Source: Bacteroidales bacterium
GTDB lineage: Bacteria > Bacteroidota > Bacteroidia > Bacteroidales > DTU049
Length of the DNA stretch: 7,710 bases
Assembly: GCA_030017935.1 (NCBI GenBank)
Contig: JASEGF010000096.1
Location: forward strand, 1 to 7,710
Reading direction: 5' to 3'
In this document: positions 1-6,392 of the stretch, piece after piece
Numbering within the stretch: the first letter of the stretch is position 1
How the letters are laid out: each line of letters opens with the position of its first letter
The notes under the pieces: generated by a model
Database searches by the model: none
Told to the model about the DNA's origin: nothing
The model's input: only the letters and a program-made list of their open reading frames with translations
Translations under genes and position numbers: made by a program

Positions 1-81
1 GGCAGACTGCTAAACTTATCATCGCACGACAGATGGGCGTGGGACAAATATAGAGAAATAGTTAGTCAAAGATATGAATAA
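1..81 (+). CDS. Possible 3' end of an unidentified CDS, cut by the window edge
   Basis: Frame 1 of the plus strand is open from the window edge for 26 codons and stops at TAA 79-81. The peptide ends in ...HDRWAWDKYREIVSQRYE. The alternation of aromatic, basic and acidic residues looks like a real amphipathic C-terminal helix. It faintly recalls the C-termini of some GT4-type glycosyltransferases, but 26 residues cannot support an assignment. The first 50 bases are visibly richer in GC than the rest of the window. Other frames are also open here: plus frame 3 reads 17 codons to TAG at 51-53, and the minus strand is open too, so the coding frame is uncertain. If real, the gene converges on gyrB with a 125-nt gap. 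Confidence 0.25.
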   Translation, partial: GRLLNLSSHDRWAWDKYREIVSQRYE

Positions 82-82
82 C

Positions 83-117
83 ATACTGTAAAGTATAACA
101 AAATTTGATACTTAACA
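83..117. repeat. Overlapping inverted repeats between gyrB and the left-edge ORF
   Basis: Two mutually exclusive hairpins can form here. ATACT (83-87) pairs with AGTAT (92-96) across a 4-nt loop. Alternatively AAGTAT (91-96) pairs with ATACTT (108-113), extended outward by TGT (87-89)/ACA (115-117) after one A-A mismatch. The site lies between two converging 3' ends, so it could stop or stabilise transcripts from either side. There is no T-run next to either stem, so it is not a canonical intrinsic terminator. The repeats are visible in the sequence; the function is inferred. Confidence 0.35.
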
Positions 118-127
118 ACCCATTTCT

Positions 128-142
128 CCCCCGCCTCCAACC
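128..142 (-). other. G-rich tract downstream of gyrB, possible two-tetrad G-quadruplex
   Basis: On the minus strand this reads GGTTGGAGGCGGGGG, four runs of at least two G with loops of 2, 1 and 1 nt, and a further GGG lies at 119-121. It stands out in an AT-rich intergenic region and falls about 65-80 nt beyond the gyrB stop, probably in the gyrB 3' untranslated region if transcription reaches that far. The spacing allows a two-layer quadruplex, which is a weak class of such motifs. No function can be assigned. Confidence 0.3.
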
Positions 143-172
143 TTAATATTTTAACTTATTTCCATCGAACTC

Positions 173-190
173 ACATTAGTATTACATTAG
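173..190. repeat. 7-bp direct repeat ACATTAG at 11-bp spacing
   Basis: ACATTAG occurs at 173-179 and 184-190, separated by TATT, so the copies sit about one helical turn apart just past the end of gyrB. It is short and could be chance in AT-rich sequence. Confidence 0.3.
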
Positions 191-204
191 AAGTATTTTT
201 ACTT
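191..204 (-). terminator. Small hairpin just after the gyrB stop, possible 3'-end structure
   Basis: AAGTA-TTTT-TACTT on the plus strand (AAGTA-AAAA-TACTT in the gyrB transcript) is a perfect 5-bp stem with a 4-nt loop, starting 2 nt after the gyrB stop codon. The stem is AT-rich and no U-tract follows it in the transcript, so a strong Rho-independent terminator is unlikely. It could be an RNA-stabilising end or chance. Confidence 0.25.
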
Positions 205-206
205 AC

Positions 207-2153
207 CTATGTATCTATTTGTGCTAATTTAGCGTTTTCTTCGATAAATTGTCTTCGAGGTGGTACGTCTTCTCCCATCAACATTGAAAAAATTCTATCA
301 GCTTCTGCAGCATTTTCTATAGAAACCCTATTAAGAAAACGAGTATCTGGATTCATAGTAGTTTCCCACAATTGCTCCGCATTCATTTCTCCAAGACCTT
401 TATATCTTTGTATGTGAATATTTCTATCTCCGTAGTTTTGCTTCCATTCTGATAAGATTTTATCTCTTTGCTCATCTGACCAGCAATAAACTTTTCTATT
501 TCCTTGACGAATTTGGTACAATGGTGGTGCAGCTACATAGATATATCCTTTTTCTATTAATTCTTTCATATATCTAAAGAAAAAAGTAAGTATTAATGTG
601 GTAATGTGACTACCATCTACATCTGCATCGGTCATTATAATAATTTTGTGATAGCGCAATTTCTCTATATTCAATGCTTTGGGATCTTCAGGTGTACCTA
701 TAGATACGCCAAGGGCTGTATATATATTTCGAATTTCTTCACTCTCAAAAACACGGTGATCAGCAGCTTTTTCTACATTTAATATTTTGCCTCTAAGAGG
801 TAAAATAGCCTGAAAAAGTCTATTACGACCTTGTTTAGCAGTACCACCTGCTGAATCTCCCTCCACTAGGAATATCTCGCATTTTGATGGATCAGTTTCA
901 GAACAATCTGCTAATTTTCCTGGGAGTTGTGCAGAGTTAAAAACAGTTTTTCTGAGTACCATTTCTCTAGCTTTCCTAGCAGCATGTCTAGCCGTTGCTG
1001 CTAACACAACTTTATTAAATATTTCTCGAGTTTCTTTGGGATGTTCTTGCAGATAATATGATAAATGTTCACTCACGATTGTATCCACTATACCAGCCAC
1101 TTCTGTATTTCCGAGTTTAGTTTTTGTTTGTCCCTCGAACTGTGGTTCCGGTACTTTAACGCTTAATATTGCTGTTAATCCCTCTCTGAAGTCATCTCCT
1201 GATATTTCAAATTTAACTTTATCAAAATATCCTTGTGCATCTCCATATGCTTTCATTGTTCGTGTAAGAGCTCTTCTAAACCCTGCTAGATGTGTTCCAC
1301 CTTCTATGGTATTTATATTATTTACAAAAGTATGTACATTCTCGATATATGAGTCGTTATATTCAAAAGCTATTTCTACTTTTATATTATCTTTTTCACC
1401 TTCAATATATATTGGTTCAGGCATAAGAACTTGTCTAGATTCATCTAAATAATGTATGAAATCTATTAAACCATTCTCAGAGTGGTATACATTCACTATA
1501 GGATCGTCTGGATTTGATTTCTGATCTACCAGCTCTATTTTAACTCCTTTATTTAAAAATGAAAGTTCTTTTAGTCTTTTTGATAGAATATCATATTTAT
1601 AATCTATAATAGGAAAGATAGTATCATCTGGCTCGAAATATATGGTAGTACCAGTCTCCATGGTTTCTCCAATAGCTTGTAACTCTGTGATAGGTTTACC
1701 AAAAGCATATGTCTGTTGCCAAATTTTACCATCACGTTTGATAGTAGCTATCATTTTTTTAGATAAAGCATTTACACATGAGACACCTACGCCATGCAAA
1801 CCACCAGAAACTTTATATGTATCTTTATTAAATTTACCACCTGCATGTAATATTGTCAATACTACCTCTAATGCAGGTTTTTTTTCAACAGGATGCATAT
1901 CCACAGGGATGCCTCGACCATTATCTATTACTGTAATTGAATTATTGGGATGAATAATTACTTTTATATGATCACAGTAACCAGCTAAAGCCTCATCTAT
2001 AGAATTATCTAATACTTCATATACTAAATGGTGCAATCCCCTCTCTCCAGTATCTCCTATATACATTGCTGGTCTTTTGCGTACTGCTTCTAAGCCTTCT
2101 AATACTTGTATGTTATTCGCATTGTATCCATTTTCTTGAATTTTTTCATCCAT
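207..2153 (-). CDS. gyrB: DNA gyrase subunit B
   Basis: This is the ATPase subunit of gyrase, which with GyrA forms the A2B2 enzyme that introduces negative supercoils into DNA in the cytoplasm. At 648 aa it is the short GyrB type, without the large insertion of the E. coli protein (804 aa). The N-terminal GHKL ATPase domain (about 1-220) shows EVLDNSIDEA with catalytic-base Glu46, IDNGRGIP with Asp77, and the GGLHGVG lid at 117-123. Arg140 matches the coumarin-contacting arginine of E. coli GyrB (R136). The transducer domain ends with QTKTKLGN (342-349), which is typical of GyrB. The TOPRIM domain has EGDSAGG (431-437), PLRGKILNVEKA (452-463) and TDADVDG with Asp509/Asp511 for Mg2+. The tail carries RYKGLGEM (583-590) and ends normally. 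ParE is the main alternative, but the motifs and full-length fit favour GyrB. The ATG at 2151-2153 fits the family N-terminus and lies about 20 nt below a good promoter; there is no Shine-Dalgarno sequence. Confidence 0.97.
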   Translation of the reverse strand: MDEKIQENGYNANNIQVLEGLEAVRKRPAMYIGDTGERGLHHLVYEVLDNSIDEALAGYCDHIKVIIHPNNSITVIDNGRGIPVDMHPVEKKPALEVVLTILHAGGKFNKDTYKVSGGLHGVGVSCVNALSKKMIATIKRDGKIWQQTYAFGKPITELQAIGETMETGTTIYFEPDDTIFPIIDYKYDILSKRLKELSFLNKGVKIELVDQKSNPDDPIVNVYHSENGLIDFIHYLDESRQVLMPEPIYIEGEKDNIKVEIAFEYNDSYIENVHTFVNNINTIEGGTHLAGFRRALTRTMKAYGDAQGYFDKVKFEISGDDFREGLTAILSVKVPEPQFEGQTKTKLGNTEVAGIVDTIVSEHLSYYLQEHPKETREIFNKVVLAATARHAARKAREMVLRKTVFNSAQLPGKLADCSETDPSKCEIFLVEGDSAGGTAKQGRNRLFQAILPLRGKILNVEKAADHRVFESEEIRNIYTALGVSIGTPEDPKALNIEKLRYHKIIIMTDADVDGSHITTLILTFFFRYMKELIEKGYIYVAAPPLYQIRQGNRKVYCWSDEQRDKILSEWKQNYGDRNIHIQRYKGLGEMNAEQLWETTMNPDTRFLNRVSIENAAEADRIFSMLMGEDVPPRRQFIEENAKLAQIDT

Positions 2154-2179
2154 AATTTTTTTGTTTATTTATTATCTTG

Positions 2180-2211
2180 CAAAGTTAATAATTTTATATT
2201 AAATAAGCAAA
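2180..2211 (-). promoter_or_regulatory. Bacteroidota-type housekeeping promoter for gyrB
   Basis: Read on the minus strand, TTTG (2208-2211) is followed by 20 nt and then TAACTTTG (2180-2187). This matches the -33 TTTG / -7 TAnnTTTG consensus known for the primary sigma factor of Bacteroides and relatives, whose spacer is 19-21 nt. The predicted transcription start is near 2173-2176, giving a leader of about 20 nt. It implies that gyrB is transcribed independently of rnz. Confidence 0.75.
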
Positions 2212-2217
2212 TGTTTA

Positions 2218-2248
2218 GTCTATATTTATGTGTTTTATGTCTATATTT
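2218..2248. repeat. Direct repeat just upstream of the gyrB promoter, 21-bp period
   Basis: GTCTATATTT occurs at 2218-2227 and again at 2239-2248. The copies start exactly 21 bp apart, two helical turns, so they face the same side of the DNA. On the minus strand each AAATATAGAC is followed by a similar stretch (ATAAAACA and TAAACA). The proximal copy lies 6 bp upstream of the -33 element. The position would suit a dimeric regulator or an upstream sequence that assists polymerase; this is inference from position and spacing only. Confidence 0.4.
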
Positions 2249-2253
2249 TTAAA

Positions 2254-2265
2254 TCATTTAAATGA
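2254..2265. promoter_or_regulatory. 12-bp perfect palindrome in the gyrB upstream region
   Basis: TCATTTAAATGA is fully self-complementary and centred about 50 bp upstream of the gyrB -33 element. It could be an operator half of the same upstream region as the GTCTATATTT repeats. AT-rich palindromes arise easily in this base composition, so support is weak. The rest of the spacer (2266-2383) shows no gene and no convincing terminator for rnz. Confidence 0.25.
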
Positions 2266-2383
2266 AGAAATGTAATTGATTAATTTAATAATTTTTTATA
2301 CCATATTTTACTTGGTTTTTACCCTTTAATTCATTGCAAAGAAATTATTATATAAAATATTAAAAATCCTAAAACTTATCTTA

Positions 2384-3331
2384 TTATAAATCTTTATCAA
2401 TTTTTTTATAATTATCATAATTAATTTTAAGTCCATCAAAAGCTAAGATAATTTTATCACGAGGGAAATATTGGCTAGCCTCTTCGAGAAACAAATTGAC
2501 CGATTTATATTCAGAGCTGAAATGGCCTATAATCAGATACTGAGCATTTAGATTATCAGCCAACTGAGCAGTCTCAGCAGCAGTCATATGTCTTTTTGAT
2601 TTAGCTGCATCTATCTTTTCAGCTAAAAATGTAGATTCTGCAAATAAATAAATTGGATTTTTAATTTCCGAATAATTAATTAATTTATAAGCTGTATCAC
2701 TACAATAAACATAAGAAAATGGATGTGGTGGATCTGAAGTTATTTCATTATTTTTCAATAATTTACCAGTATTTTTATCTAAATAATCTCCACCTTGTTT
2801 TATGTTTTTTATGTCATTAATGCTAGGATGATAATATTCTACAAAACTTTTTAAAATATTTCTAGGTCTTAGCTTTTCCTTAATTAAAAAACCACAAGTC
2901 GGTACAGAATGATCAAGAGGAAAAGAACAAATTACAAATTTATCTTCATCTGCAATTTTATTAAAATTATTAAAATCTAAAGGGATAAAATTAAAAGGGA
3001 AATATTTCCCAGATAACTTATCCTGAAAAATAATTTCTAAAATTGGAATTAAATTTTTATTTGCGAAGATGGTCAATGGTTTAGTCCTACCTAATAGCAG
3101 CATAGATGATAATAGACCAAATAATCCAAAAAAATGATCACCATGCAAATGAGAAATAAGAATATAATCTATATTAATTATTGAAAAACCAAAACGTTGC
3201 AATTGAATTTGTGTGCCTTCACCACAATCAATTAAAATATTTTTACCTTCAATTTTTATTATCTGTGATGGGCTAAATCGCTTATATAAAGGTAAAGAAG
3301 ATCCACTACCTAAAATATTAACTTCTACCAT
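2384..3331 (-). CDS. rnz: Ribonuclease Z, tRNA 3'-processing endonuclease
   Basis: This cytoplasmic metallo-beta-lactamase-fold nuclease cuts the 3' trailer from precursor tRNAs so that CCA can be added or exposed. Its 315 aa match the short bacterial RNase Z form (about 300-320 aa). All expected metal and catalytic residues are visible: the SHLHGDH motif with His61, His63, Asp65 and His66, then His141 (PLDHSVPTCGF), Asp212 (YCSDTAY), His248 (KRHMTAAE) and His270 (IGHFSSEY). Spacing is nearly identical to that of B. subtilis RNase Z. Residues about 155-200 (LRPRNIL to SDPPHP) occupy the place of the flexible tRNA-binding exosite arm. The ATG at 3329-3331 gives a normal N-terminus (MVEVNILGSGSSLP); there is no Shine-Dalgarno sequence, and A is at -3. 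The gene starts 39 nt after infB with no clear promoter between, so co-transcription is likely. An arylsulfatase-like paralogue is less likely because His248 and the exosite are present. Confidence 0.94.
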   Translation of the reverse strand: MVEVNILGSGSSLPLYKRFSPSQIIKIEGKNILIDCGEGTQIQLQRFGFSIINIDYILISHLHGDHFFGLFGLLSSMLLLGRTKPLTIFANKNLIPILEIIFQDKLSGKYFPFNFIPLDFNNFNKIADEDKFVICSFPLDHSVPTCGFLIKEKLRPRNILKSFVEYYHPSINDIKNIKQGGDYLDKNTGKLLKNNEITSDPPHPFSYVYCSDTAYKLINYSEIKNPIYLFAESTFLAEKIDAAKSKRHMTAAETAQLADNLNAQYLIIGHFSSEYKSVNLFLEEASQYFPRDKIILAFDGLKINYDNYKKIDKDL

Positions 3332-3370
3332 TATTATGAAATTTTATAATTACCAAAATAATGATAATTA

Positions 3371-6280
3371 TTATAATTTTTGTTCTACAGAGGTAGTGAT
3401 ATATGCTTCTATGAGATCACCCACCTTAATATCATTAAAATTTTTAATACCAATACCGCAATCTTGACCTGTAAGTACTTCTCTGACGTCATTTTGGAAG
3501 CGTTTGAGAGAAGTCATTTCGCCGTCAAATACGACTATTCCGTTTCTTATTAGTCTGACACGAGCATTTTTATCTATTTTACCATCTAAAACCATGCAGC
3601 CAGCGATATTACCCAATTTTTTAATAGAAAAAACCTGTCTAACCTCAGCAGTACCTAGAATAGTTTCTTCAATAGTAGGTTCTAGCATACCTTCTATTGC
3701 CGATTTAATTTCTTCTATAGCATCATAAATTATGGAATAAGATTTTATTTGTATTTGCTCCTGATCAGCAAGTTTGCGAATAGTTGGTGCTGGACGCACT
3801 TGGAAAGCAACAATTATGGCATTAGATGCAGCAGCTAGCAAGATATCAGATTCTGTAATGGCACCTACACCTTTATGAATAACATTTACTTGCACGTGTT
3901 CATTAGATAGTTTCAATAAAGAATCACTCAATGCTTCTACTGAGCCGTCTACATCTCCTTTTACAATTAAATTTAATTCTTTAAAGTCACCAATGGCTAT
4001 CCTACGACCAATTTCATCAAGAGTAATATGTTTTTTAGCTCTAATAGATTGCTCTCTAAGTAATTGTTGACGTTTGAGAGCTTTATCTTTAGCCTCTTTT
4101 TCAGATGGCATAGCTAACAATTTATCACCAGCTTGTGGTGCACCATTAAGTCCAAGAATTAAAGCAGGTGAGCTGGGACCTGCTTCTTTTTTAGGTTGAT
4201 TTCTTTCATCAAACATAGCTCTTACTTTACCATAATAAACTCCAGCTAAAACAACATCACCAATATGTAATGTACCATTATGAATTAAAATTGTAGCTAC
4301 ATAACCACGACCTTTTTCTAAACCAGATTCAATAACAGTTCCTATTGCAGGTCTATTAGGATTCGCTTTTAAATCCATTAAATCTGCTTGTAAGAGCACT
4401 TTTTCTAATAATTTATCAACATTTAATCCTTCTTTAGCGGATATTTCTTGGGATTGATAGTTGCCACCCCAATCTTCCACTAGAATATTCATATTTGCTA
4501 ATTGTTCCTTAATTTTTTCAGGATTAGCATTAGGTTTATCTATTTTATTAATAGCAAAAATCATTGGTACACCAGCTGCACGAGCGTGATTGATAGCTTC
4601 TACAGTTTGAGGCATCACTTGTTCATCAGCAGCAATAACTATGATAGCTATATCAGTAACTTTAGCACCTCTAGCTCGCATAGCAGTAAATGCTTCATGA
4701 CCAGGTGTATCTAGAAATGTGATTTTACGACCATTTTGTAAGGTTACTTCATAAGCTCCAATATGCTGTGTGATACCTCCAGCCTCTCCAGCTACTACAT
4801 TAGTTTTACGTATAAAATCTAATAATTTTGTTTTACCATGATCTACGTGTCCCATTACGGTAACTACTGGATGGCGTGGTAGTAATGTTGATGGATCGTC
4901 GTCATATTCTTCTTCTTCTTTCTCATCTAAACTTATAAATTTAACTTCGTAACCAAACTCATCAGTAACGAGTACTATCGTCTCTGCATCTAAACGAGAG
5001 TTAATAGTAGTCGTCAAGCCTAAATCAAAGCATTTAGCTATAACCTCTGTAGATGACACATTCATCAAATTTGCTAATTCACTGGTAGTAATAAACTCTG
5101 TAACCTCAATAACATTTTTAACTTCATTATCAGCATTTTTAGATAATCTTTGCTCTTTTTTAAGTTTTTTATACTGAGCTGGTGTAGTTTTAGGTTTAGC
5201 CTGAGCTTTTGCTAAAGTTTCTTTAATTTTTTGTGTTATTTCTTCATCAGTTAAAACATGTTCTTCTCTTTTTCTTCTATGTTGAAAATCTTTATCTCCA
5301 AATTTTTTATTAGTTTTTTCTCGTTTTTGTGTTTGAGATTTGTTGCCACTTTTATTAGTAGAGGCTTTATCATCGTTAAGTATAAGTTTGGGTTTTTCTT
5401 TATTGGCTTGATCTGTAGTAGTAGGGGTTTTATCCCATTTTTTAAATCCTTTTTGATCAGCTTCAGCTACTTTTTTTATAGTTTTTTTCCTAGGTCTAGA
5501 TGATTGTTTTTTCTCATTACCATTAGTTTTACTTTTTTTAGGATTTACCTCATCTAAATCGATTTTATATTTAACTTTTAAGTTAATTTCTTGCAAATAC
5601 GGTTTATCAGATATATCAGTGGTTATTTCTTTAGCATCTTTGTTAATTTCGATGATATCTGTTTCTGGTTCGGTTTTAGTATCTAAATTTTCTGCTTGGG
5701 GAGTTTCTTGTTCTACTATTTTTTCAGTTACAAGTTCATTTTCTGTAATATTTTCAGAAGTAATTTTTAATTGTGACTCAGTTTGGTATTCAGCAACTTC
5801 TTGTTTATTTTCAATTACTTCTTGTTTATTTTCGGTTTCTAACTCTTTATCAATGCTTTTTTCAATATTTTTAATTTTAGGTTTTTTAGATTTAGTTTTT
5901 TCTTCTTTTTCAATAGATTTAGAAGAATTAGATTTTTCTTTAGTAGATTTCTCAGTTTCTCTGTTCAGATCTATTTTACCTTTTACCTTAAGGTTGATCT
6001 CAAAAGGAGCATTTTCGGTATCTTTAGGTTGTTCTTGTTCAATTATTTTATCAGCAGTAGTAGTAGTTTTAGTTTCCTCTACAATGATTTCATCAGGTTT
6101 ATTTTTTTGAGTATCCAGGTTGTAATATTGCTTAATAATCAAGTAAGCATCTTGGCTAATACGATCATTAGGAGTATTCACTTTGATACCATTAGATTTT
6201 AATAGTTCTTGTAATTCAGCAAATGTAACTCCCAACTCACGTGTGAGCTGATTTAATCTATATGTTTTTATTTCATTCAT
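3371..6280 (-). CDS. infB: Translation initiation factor IF-2
   Basis: This GTPase brings formyl-Met-tRNA to the 30S P site and promotes 50S joining. It is 969 aa, long compared with E. coli (890 aa) because of its linker. In order: an IF2_N-like helical module (about 4-52, TYRLNQLTRELGV), a Lys/Glu-rich low-complexity linker (about 55-385), a second IF2_N module (about 390-450, ITTSELANLMNVSS), the G domain, and the C-terminal beta-barrel and fMet-tRNA-binding domains to the end. GTPase motifs are complete: G1 GHVDHGKT 477-484, G2 GGITQHIGA 501-509, G3 DTPGHE 524-529, G4 NKID 578-581, G5 SAK 614-616. Lys485 follows G1 where Ser or Thr is common; this position varies in the family. Domain III shows LIVKGDVDGSVEAL (771-784). 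The ATG at 6278-6280 is the natural start of the IF2_N module and has at best a weak GTGAG upstream. The gene follows nusA after 112 nt, the classic nusA-infB order. Confidence 0.97.
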   Translation of the reverse strand: MNEIKTYRLNQLTRELGVTFAELQELLKSNGIKVNTPNDRISQDAYLIIKQYYNLDTQKNKPDEIIVEETKTTTTADKIIEQEQPKDTENAPFEINLKVKGKIDLNRETEKSTKEKSNSSKSIEKEEKTKSKKPKIKNIEKSIDKELETENKQEVIENKQEVAEYQTESQLKITSENITENELVTEKIVEQETPQAENLDTKTEPETDIIEINKDAKEITTDISDKPYLQEINLKVKYKIDLDEVNPKKSKTNGNEKKQSSRPRKKTIKKVAEADQKGFKKWDKTPTTTDQANKEKPKLILNDDKASTNKSGNKSQTQKREKTNKKFGDKDFQHRRKREEHVLTDEEITQKIKETLAKAQAKPKTTPAQYKKLKKEQRLSKNADNEVKNVIEVTEFITTSELANLMNVSSTEVIAKCFDLGLTTTINSRLDAETIVLVTDEFGYEVKFISLDEKEEEEYDDDPSTLLPRHPVVTVMGHVDHGKTKLLDFIRKTNVVAGEAGGITQHIGAYEVTLQNGRKITFLDTPGHEAFTAMRARGAKVTDIAIIVIAADEQVMPQTVEAINHARAAGVPMIFAINKIDKPNANPEKIKEQLANMNILVEDWGGNYQSQEISAKEGLNVDKLLEKVLLQADLMDLKANPNRPAIGTVIESGLEKGRGYVATILIHNGTLHIGDVVLAGVYYGKVRAMFDERNQPKKEAGPSSPALILGLNGAPQAGDKLLAMPSEKEAKDKALKRQQLLREQSIRAKKHITLDEIGRRIAIGDFKELNLIVKGDVDGSVEALSDSLLKLSNEHVQVNVIHKGVGAITESDILLAAASNAIIVAFQVRPAPTIRKLADQEQIQIKSYSIIYDAIEEIKSAIEGMLEPTIEETILGTAEVRQVFSIKKLGNIAGCMVLDGKIDKNARVRLIRNGIVVFDGEMTSLKRFQNDVREVLTGQDCGIGIKNFNDIKVGDLIEAYITTSVEQKL
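5555..5590 (-). repeat. Second copy of the IF2 linker motif EINLKVKxKIDL
   Basis: This stretch encodes EINLKVKYKIDL (IF2 residues 231-242), the partner of EINLKVKGKIDL at residues 94-105 (5966-6001). Eleven of 12 residues match while many codons differ synonymously (for example AACCTTAAG versus AACTTAAAA), so the peptide rather than the DNA appears conserved. Related 'GKIDL' motifs recur in the IF2 linkers of Bacteroidota, as far as I recall. The role is unknown. Confidence 0.65.
5796..5837 (-). repeat. 21-nt tandem duplication in the IF2 linker
   Basis: Two adjacent 21-nt units, ACTTCTTGTTTATTTTCAATT and the same unit ending CGGTT, match at 19 of 21 positions. They encode the in-frame heptads ENKQEVI and ENKQEVA (IF2 residues 150-163). 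The near-identity at DNA level points to a fairly recent in-frame duplication, by slippage or unequal exchange, in a disordered segment that tolerates length change. Confidence 0.75.
5966..6001 (-). repeat. First copy of the IF2 linker motif EINLKVKxKIDL
   Basis: This stretch encodes EINLKVKGKIDL (IF2 residues 94-105). A looser match also precedes each copy: KIIEQEQPKDTEN at residues 78-90 resembles KIVEQETPQAEN at 187-198. The linker may therefore have grown by duplication of a longer unit of roughly 110-137 residues that later diverged. Confidence 0.6.
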
Positions 6281-6392
6281 AATAAAAATCTCACTACAAA
6301 ATTAATCTTTATTTTTCAAAATATAATTTGTCAAATTTTAAAGTCGTAATCATTAACAATTTTGTAAACATAATAAACTTTTCTAATTAATT
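6281..6392 (-). promoter_or_regulatory. nusA-infB spacer with a small inverted repeat
   Basis: The 112-nt AT-rich gap holds a 13-bp inverted repeat, AATTTG-T-CAAATT (6325-6337). It also holds a -7-like TAATTTTG on the minus strand (plus-strand CAAAATTA, 6297-6304). No TTTG lies 19-21 nt upstream of that -7 box (the candidates sit 12 and 27 nt away), so an internal infB promoter is not supported. No terminator is visible, so infB is probably read through from nusA. Confidence 0.3.

Noticed and set aside
3..53. Plus frame 3 peptide ending ARQMGVGQI as the tail of a transposase-like helix-turn-helix
   Set aside because: Only 16 residues are visible before a stop, and frame 1 is open for longer. 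There is no inverted repeat or other mobile-element sign.
1642..1953. Plus-strand open frame of 103 codons inside gyrB
   Set aside because: It lies wholly within the conserved ATPase domain coding sequence on the opposite strand, with no recognisable protein motif.
2300..2316. ACCA/TGGT hairpin downstream of rnz as a terminator
   Set aside because: The stem is only 4 bp with a 9-nt loop. The T-run follows it on the plus strand, the wrong side for rnz.
3213..3467. Plus-strand open frame spanning the infB-rnz junction
   Set aside because: It overlaps the ends of two confident genes on the other strand, and its peptide is low-complexity Tyr/Asn-rich across the spacer.
5619..6110. Plus-strand open frame of 163 codons, Ser/Phe/Val-rich, resembling a membrane protein
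   Set aside because: It is antisense to the Lys/Glu-rich IF2 linker, whose AAA/GAA codons read as Phe/Ser-rich peptide on the other strand. It has no recognisable domain and the sense gene is certain.
6297..6304. TAATTTTG (minus strand) as a promoter for infB
   Set aside because: It matches the -7 consensus but has no TTTG at 19-21 nt upstream, and it would leave a leader of only about 10 nt.
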